Assembly: GCF_048564905.1 (NCBI RefSeq)
Contig: NC_132995.1
Coordinates: 3,732,501-3,796,500, forward strand
From: Vicugna pacos
Lineage: Eukaryota; Chordata; Mammalia; Artiodactyla; Camelidae
DNA: 64,000 nt
Direction of reading: 5' to 3'
Shown here: piece after piece, positions 36,401 to 44,900 of the stretch
Layout: the number at the start of each line of letters is the position of its first letter
How positions within the stretch are numbered: the first letter of the stretch is position 1
Notes under the pieces: generated by a model
What the model saw: the letters and a program-made list of their open reading frames with translations, nothing else
Database searches by the model: none
Told to the model about the DNA's origin: nothing
Translations under genes and position numbers: made by a program

Positions 36401-39400
36401 CCCGGCCCAGAGCGCAGCGTCAGGCGGCTGCTGGCTGAATACGGGTTTTCAGAACGGAGTTTCCTGGCCCTCACCGTGCGCTTCCTGTTCGGACTCCTGA
36501 ACGAGGAGACGAGGAGCTACCTGGAGAAGACTCTTTGCTGGAAGGTCTCACCTCACATCAAGGTGGAACTGTTGGAGTGGATCCAAAGCAAAGCTCGGAG
36601 CGAGGGTCCTACCCTGAAGCAGGGCTCCCTGGAATTCTTCAGCTGTCTGTACGAGCTCCAGGAGGAGGAATTTATCCAACAAGCCCTGAGCCACTTCCAA
36701 GTGGTCGTGGTCAGCAATGTCTCCACCAAGATGGAACACATGGTTTCCTCGTTCTGTGCGCAGAGCTGCAGGAGCGCCCAGGTGCTGCAGCTGTACGGGG
36801 CTGCCTACAACGCGGACGGGGAAGACGGGCTGAGATGGCCCCAGGCGCCTCCCGCGCAGCTGTGAGTACTTGCTGGGGCTCTCGGTCCAAGCTCGTGCTC
36901 CCCTTCTCGCCTGGGGGGACTTTGCCCCCACCGCAGGAGATACTGGGCAATATCTGGAGAAATATTTGGTGGTCACAGTTAGGCGAGATCGGAGGGATGC
37001 TCGCAGAGACGCTGTAAAAACATCCTAAGATGCACAGGACAGCCTCCACCATAAAGAATGCTCTGGGCCCCAATGTCAGAGGTGTCCAAGTGTTTTTCTT
37101 GCTCTTAAACCACACGCATCAGACGAAATTGGGGCCCGTGTCAAGGAGAATGTGTTCAATCAACAAATATTATCAAGGGCCTTATATCTGCGGATCAGGC
37201 ACTTTTTTTTTTTTTTTTTAATTTTTGTGGGGCAGTTGAGTTTCTCCAAAGCTATGGGCCGGGTGATGATGAGCAAATTGAAAAAAAATTTTTTTAATTA
37301 AAAAATTTTTAATTTTAATTAATTTTTTAAAGTTAACATTAGGTTTATTTACTTATTCATTTTTTATTTTTTATGGAGGTACTAGGGATGGAATCCAGGA
37401 CCTCGGTCATGCTAAGCACGCACTCTACCACTGAGCTATCCCCTCCCCACATCTACCTTGTGCACTTTTTTATAGACTGAAGACTGTGTGAATAAGCCAG
37501 CCAGTGCCCCTGCCAGAGCAAACATCGGGATGAGAGGGAAGATAGACAAAGAATAGTAAATAAATGGGCAAGCGGGGTGGGGGCATAGCTCAGTGGAAGA
37601 GGGTCCTGGATTCAGTCCCCAGTACCTCCATTAAATAAATAAATAAACAAACAAACCTAATTACCCCTCCGTCAAATAAACAAACTAAAAAAAAAAAGTT
37701 TGAGGACCACTAGTATGAGTATTAAAATAAATATCTTTCATTTATTACAAAGATGGCAAAATGCTTCATAAATTGTGATGTGACATACAAGGGCCAGACA
37801 CCATCTTGGTAAAGCGACCGTCCTATCTTCCCTTCATGCAGGCCCGAGAGAAACGTCTTACCAGATGCTTACAGCGAACAGCTTGCTTCTGCCCTGAGCA
37901 CCAATCCCAACCTCGTGGAGCTGGTTTTGTACAGCAATGCCCTGGGGGGCCGGGGGGTGAAGCTGCTCTGTCAAGGACTCAGACATCCCAACTGCAAACT
38001 TCAGAATCTGAGGTGAGTCTGGGCTGCTCTGCGCACGTCTGGTGGCCCTGCTGCTCCATCCCACGGGGCTCAGCCAGAAAGAACATAGGGTGGTGTGCTG
38101 GTTTGCTCAGGGTCCCACAACGCAGTTCCACAGATTGGGTGACTGCAACAACAGACTTTGATTTTCTCACAATTCTAGAGTCCAGAAGGCTGAGATCAAG
38201 GCCTGGGCAGGCCTGGTTTCTTCTGAGATCTCTCTCCTTAAGAAGCAATGGCCACCTTCTCCCTGTGTCCTCACATGTCCTCTGTGTGCGTCTGTCCAAA
38301 TTTCCTCTCTTCAAGGACACCCATCACATTGCACTAGGGTCCACCCTAATAACTTCATTTTAACTTAATTCCCTTCTTGTAGTGATGGAGAAAAGAAATG
38401 GAGAAGAGTGAATGAGAGAGGTCTTGAGTTCCTCTCATAATGCAGCCTCTTTGAAAGCATTTCCTTGACTGCCAAGCACCAAAACATTTTACATTACTCT
38501 TGTTTCTTTTATTTTTAAAAATAAGATGTGATTCATATACCAGAAAACTCAGTGCTGTTCTGTTTTGTTTTAGTATATTCACAAGATTGTGCAGGGGGTG
38601 GGGCAGCCCTGTGGTAGAGTGCATGCTTAGCATGAATAAGGTCCTAGGTTCCATCCCCAGTACCTCCCTTAAAATAAAAACAAATAAAATTAACCTAATT
38701 ATCTCCACCACCAAACAAAACAAAACAAAAAACAAACAAGATTGTGCAAACATCACCACGATCTAATTCCAGATCATTTTCATCACACACCAAAAAGGAG
38801 CAGCATGCCGATCTGCCTCCCCTCAGCCCCTGGAGACCCCTCATCTCCTTCCTTTTGCTTTAGAAAAAGGGGGAAAATAGGTACAGGCCAAAAAAAGGAG
38901 GGAGAGAAGGGACAAGGAGCAGACTGAACAGAACGACCACAGATGAGACCCCTTGGCTTTTTTCTTCTTTCAATCCCAGGTTGAAGCGGTGCCAAGTTTC
39001 CAGCTCTGCCTGCCAGGACCTCACCGCCGCGCTGACAGCCAACAAACACTTAGTAAGGATGGACCTGAGCGGCAACGATCTTGGGCTGCCGGGCATGAAG
39101 CTGCTTTGTGAGGGGCTCCGGCATCCCAAGTGCAGGCTACAGATGTTGCAGTGAGTCTCCAGCCCCCGGGAACAGGTCTTCCGGGGCCACCTTGTTCTCC
39201 CCTGGGGCTTGAAGATCTCCCTAAATGCTGATCCCCAAACTTCTGCCTCGAATTAGGGCTGCCCTTAGACCCAAGACCTTAGACCCCTGCCCTGGACTCT
39301 CTGCCCTTTGGAGAACCTCTTTCTCACCTCTTCTGACTCTGAGTATTTCCCTGCCTACCCAGAAGCCACACCCTGCTTGTTGCACCGTGCAAACCATGTT

Positions 39401-41954
39401 TTTTTTTCCTTAAATTTGTATTTATTTATTTATTTAAAAATTTTAAATATTTTAGAGGGGCAGCAATTAAGTTTATTTATTGTTTTTTGGGGGGTATGGG
39501 AAGTACTGGGGATTGAACCCAGGACCTCCTGCATGCTAAGCATGTGCTCTACCACTGAGCCATACCCTCTCCCCTCAAACCACATTTCTGAACATCACTT
39601 TTTTCCTTCTGTTTTCAGTGGAGGTACTGGGGTTGAACCCGGGACCTCGTGCATGCCGAGCATGCACTCCACCACTGAGCTGTTACCCTCCCGCCTCACC
39701 ACGGTAGTTTTAACAACCAGTAGCTCCCACTGACGGAGCGCTCACCACGTGTGGGGCTGGTTGCACAGCCGCTCCCTTTAGTAAGTTATGTAATCCGCAC
39801 AGCAACCCTAGGAGGTAGGCACTATTACTGCCTTAGTTTGACAGTCAGTGACCCTGAGACATGGCCACGTGGTGCTCATAACATGAAACTGAGACCAGAT
39901 GAAAATTCACTTGCGGTCACAGGCTTGGCGGTGTGGTGGGGTGGAGGTGGGGGTGGATGTGAACGCAGGTTGCTGAGATCTAGAGACCCCATGAGAACCA
40001 TGGTGCTGTCTTGCCTCAGGGGCAGCCCCTACATTGGGTCATCATGGCTCACCCGTTTGTCTGATTAGAGAAGATTCTCCTTGCTGGGAATGACAAAGTC
40101 CTGTTCATCTCTGTGGCTTTAGTGTTACGTGTGGGTTCATGTTGGGTGATTAAGCAGGCCAGGGCGGCGCCATCAGGACACAGAGTAGCCAGATGACACC
40201 CTCTTCCCTCTTCTACGCCTCTTTCCTCCCAAGGTTGAGGAAGTGTCAGCTGGACGCGGGGGCTTGCCAGGAGATGGCCTCCGTGCTCAGCACCAGTCGA
40301 CATCTGGCGGAGCTGGATCTCACAGGAAATGCGCTGGAGGGTTCGGGCCTGAGGCTCTTGGGTCGAGGCTTGAGGCACCCAGACTGCAGGCTGCGAATCT
40401 TGTGGTGAGTTCTACCCTGCCTTTGTGAGTCTGACTACTCTGATACCTCATGGAAATGGAATCGTCAAGTCAGTGTCTTTTTGTGACTGGTTTATTTCAC
40501 GTAGCATGATGTTTTCAAGGTTCATCCATGTTATAGCATATGTTAGAAGTTCCTTCTTAAGACTGAATAATATTCCATTATATATGTTTATACATTCATA
40601 AATCAAATGTATATAATACATTTTGTTCACCCATTCATTCATCCGTTAATGGACACTTGGGTTGCTTCCACCTTTTGGCTCTTTTGAATACTGCTGTGAA
40701 CGTTAGCATACAAATATTTCTTTAAGCCCCTGCTTTCAGTTCTTTTGGATATATAACCAGAAGTGGAGTTGATGGATCATATGGTTTTGTTCTGTTTTTT
40801 TTTTGAGTAAAGATAGATTTATTCAGAGAGATACATTGAAAGGTAAGAGAAAGGCCATGAGGTGTGGGGGTTGGGTGCTCAGATTAAAAGTAGGTACACA
40901 CTCTATACACAGAGTGTGGGCCATCTCCGAAGAGGGAGAGAGAGGGGTGGCCGATCATATGGTTATTTTTAGCTTTTTTGAGGAACCACCATATTGTTTT
41001 CCAGGGTGGTCGAACTATTTCACATTTCCAAAATTCTGCATTTTTTATTTACATATCGTTTCCCTTGGTGGCCGAACCATTTTACGTTTACAGTTACAGC
41101 CCCATTAGTGCACAAAGTTTCCAGCTTCTCCACATCTTCCCCAGCCCTTGTTATTTTCTGGGTTTTGGGTGGTCGCCATCCCAGTGGGGACGAGGTGAGA
41201 TGTCACTGTGCTTTTGATTTGCCTTTTCCTGGTGACTGGTGATGCTGAGCACCTTTTTCTGTGATTTCTGGCCATGTGTATGTCTTCTTTGGAGAAATGT
41301 CTATTCAAGCCTTTGACCATTTTTAAAACAAGTTGTTTAATTTGGGGGCAGGGAGGATAAAACTAGCGTTGTGCAGGAAGCACTCCATAACGTATGTTGA
41401 ACTGGATTTCCTGCAGGTTGAAGATTTGCCACCTCACTGCGGCTGCTTGTGAAGACCTGGCTTCCACCCTCAGTGTGAACCAGAGCCTAATGGAGCTGGA
41501 CCTAAGCCTGAATGACCTGGGGGACCCCGGGGTGCTGCTGCTGTGTGAAGGTCTCAGGCATCCCCAGTGCAAACTCCAGACTCTCCGGTGAGTCCTGCTT
41601 TGCTCCCCATCCTAGGGTCCAAATTCACAATCCCTGCCCTCCTGTCTGGGCTCAGTGGGACCATCTCGCTCCCTTCTTAAGCTCTAGCTATGTTAGCCTC
41701 CTTTCAAAGGTTTTCCTGCCACAGGGCCTTTACACAAGCAGTTCTTTCTTCCTGGAATGCACTTCTCCTCTGATTTCAACTTTTTTTTCTTTACCCTGAT
41801 AACACCTGTTTCATCTCTTAGAACTGAAAACAAATGTCTTATTCCTCAGGGACACCTCCCCTAACCTCTAGATGAGGTCTGGGTTCCTAGTTTTAGGATA
41901 CTATTTGACCTTGTACTTCTCAGCATCACTTATCAAAATTTGTAATTTGTGTAT

Positions 41955-41996
<42 letters not shown>

Positions 41997-44900
41997 TTTC
42001 AAAATTGCAGGAGCTGTTGCAACTCTGTATTCCAATGACTGCTATAAGAAAGACCTGGCTCAGAAGTGCTTAGAAATACATATTTTTTCTTTTTCTTTTT
42101 AAAAAATTTTAATCTTAAAAATTTTTTTGTTATTTTTCTATGCATATATTTTAAAATGAGGGAACAGAGGACTAAACAAATGCACAGATGAAAAAAACAA
42201 ATGAACAAAAAGAAAATGCAGCCAGGCTGTCAATGGTCAATTTTCAGAAAATTCTTTTTCTTTCTTTGTAGTCCCAAAGGAGAGTCAGAAAATCTTTTTT
42301 TTTTTTGGTCCTACGGTAGCATCATCAATTACCTGATGTCATTTGCTCTGAAAGATTTTTTTTTTTCCTTCTGAGACATTGAGCCATAGGGTGGCTTCTA
42401 TTGTGTTTCTTGCGTTTAGAGCATTAGGATAAATCTATGTCCCATTTCTTCAGACCTTCCTCTCTATTGCACCTTTAAACATTTCCTTTTCACACTGCGG
42501 TACATGTAATTAGAACGCTCAGAATTCTCTGCTGGTGCCACAGTATCGCTATGGACCCACACACGCCTTTGTTTTATTTTTGTCTGCTTCCTTGCCCTCC
42601 CCTGATCTCATCTGTAGGCACTCATGTCTTTATTTTACATAAATGTTGCATCTCATCAACGTCTCTTTTTGTTCCCAACATATCTTTATTCTTCGAAGAT
42701 CTGTTCAGGTTGGTATAAGCGTGTCTAATTTATTCCTTGAGACCAGTCTGTGTTCCATCCTTTGCATGTATCAAATGTCGATCCGCCCAAACCCCACCGC
42801 TAGAACCGTGTACAATGTTGTGATGTACCTTCTTGTACATGTGTCTTTTTGAATCCTCGTACCGATTCCACCTGGGGGTACATGCTGGATCACACTGAAT
42901 TTGCATACTTGATATCTCAGAATAATTCCACATTGTCCTCTAGAAAGAAGCAGCAGTTTAAGAGAGCTCCTATTTCCCCATATTTTTATGATGATTCAAC
43001 TTCCCATTTTTAGCACTTCGATGGGTGTAAGATGTTTTTAAGTGGTATTTTTTTTCTCATAATGAGTGACGTGGGGCATCAGTTCACATTCTTCTCAGGT
43101 TTTGTAGTTTCCCCATCCTGTAGACTGCCTAGTCATGTAGTTTATTTATTTCTTTAGCATGTGTTCTATGTCTTGTTGATTTGCAGATGTTCCCTTAAGT
43201 ATTTTAGGTATTAATCCTTTGTCGACTGCATACTTTGGAAATGCCTTCTCAGAAGGTCATCAATCTGTCAACTTGTCCATAGATTCTTTCAACAAGTAGA
43301 AATCTCTATGTTTTGAGGTCAACTCCAGACATATTTCTATGATATATTTATTTATTTATTTATAATTGAAATGTGCTTGATTTACAACATTGTGTTATTT
43401 TCTGGTGTACAGCAAAGTGATTCAGTTGTATATATGTATATTCTTTTTACATTCAGTTATATATATATATATATCCTTTTTCAGATTCTTTTCCATTGTA
43501 GTTTATTATAAGATATTGACTATAGTTCCCTGTGTGCTATACAGTAGGACGTGGTTGTTTATCTATTTTATACATAGTGTGTATCTATGGTATGTATTTT
43601 TGTGACGTTTCTAAGAAATCCTCTCCCAGTGCAAAAATATGCCCAATTTCTTTTTATGTTTATATGGGTAGTTAAGTGGAATCCAACTTATTTTTCTTCA
43701 ATTTTTGCAACACCATTTAATAAAGTATCTTTTCCTTGCTCGCTTGTAATGCTGACTCTATTGTAAACCATTCTCCCATGTGGTGTTTGACTTTCTCCTT
43801 TCCACTGGTCTCTGTTCCTATTCCAATTGTAATCGTTACAATTTGTAATATGCCCTGCTGTTAGGAAACTCCTTTTGCTTTTTTTTTTTGCAAATTTTCT
43901 TAGTTATTCATGGACATTTAGCCTTCCAGGCAAATTTGAGAAAGCACTGGTCCAGCTACCCCAACGTGGCTCGCATTGGCTGAGCCTGTGTCCTTTCCCC
44001 TGGGTCAGCAGAATCAGGCCAGCCACTTGCAAATAATCATATTTACATAGATCCTGCATGTCACCCGAGGAAACTAACACACACGGAGAAAGGGGGAGTT
44101 TGGGTTTTCATGGCACAGGTAGCTGTCTCAGGACACGCAGGAATCACTGGAAACTAGGCGGGCAATGCTATACGATACAGTTGCACTTCTGACTCCCGAA
44201 GCTGCAGATGTGTGCGGAAGGGGTGGGTCAGCTCTGATCGCTGCTTGGTATCTTTCCAGGCTGGGCATTTGCCGGCTCAGCTCCGCAGCCTGCGAGGGTC
44301 TCTCCGCTGTGCTCCAGGTCAACCAGCATCTCCGGGAGCTGGACCTGAGTTTTAATGACCTGGGAGACCTCGGCATGTGGTTGCTGTGTGAGGGGCTACG
44401 ACACCCCACCTGCAGGCTCCAGAAACTGTGGTGAGTGGCCGGGAGTCAGGACCGCTGGTCTTGGTGGCCCCTGGGGTGGGAGCGTTTTTCTGTCTTTGTG
44501 CTTTTGCCGTTGAACGGTTACCCCCTCCATCACTTTGGAAGATGCAATATGCCCAGAAGTAGAAAGAAAAACTATTGCCAACAAGTGGTGGACAAATTCA
44601 TCCTCTGTGGGAATACAGACGTAAAATGCCAAAATTTCCCTTCCAGTCATTGCCTTTAAACACCTTCTGTAGAACTCCCCTTTCCTTTGACATTTACCTG
44701 GGCAGATTTGTAGCCTTTCCATAACCTTTATAAAATAAAAAATTCAGTCTGGCCCAGTGTAAATTCCAGGCGAATGTTAATGAACACTCCTCTGTTCTTC
44801 CAAAACCAGCCTGGCCCCCAGCCGACAAGGCTTAGAATGAGATGAAGCATATCTATTTTTTAAAAATTTTATATTGAATGTAGTTGATTTACAGTGTTAG

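Noticed and set aside
37806-38363. 185-codon plus-strand frame overlapping NLRP12 exon 4
   Set aside because: Frame-shifted shadow of the leucine-rich repeat exon running into intron. The correct frame gives the expected NLRP12 sequence.
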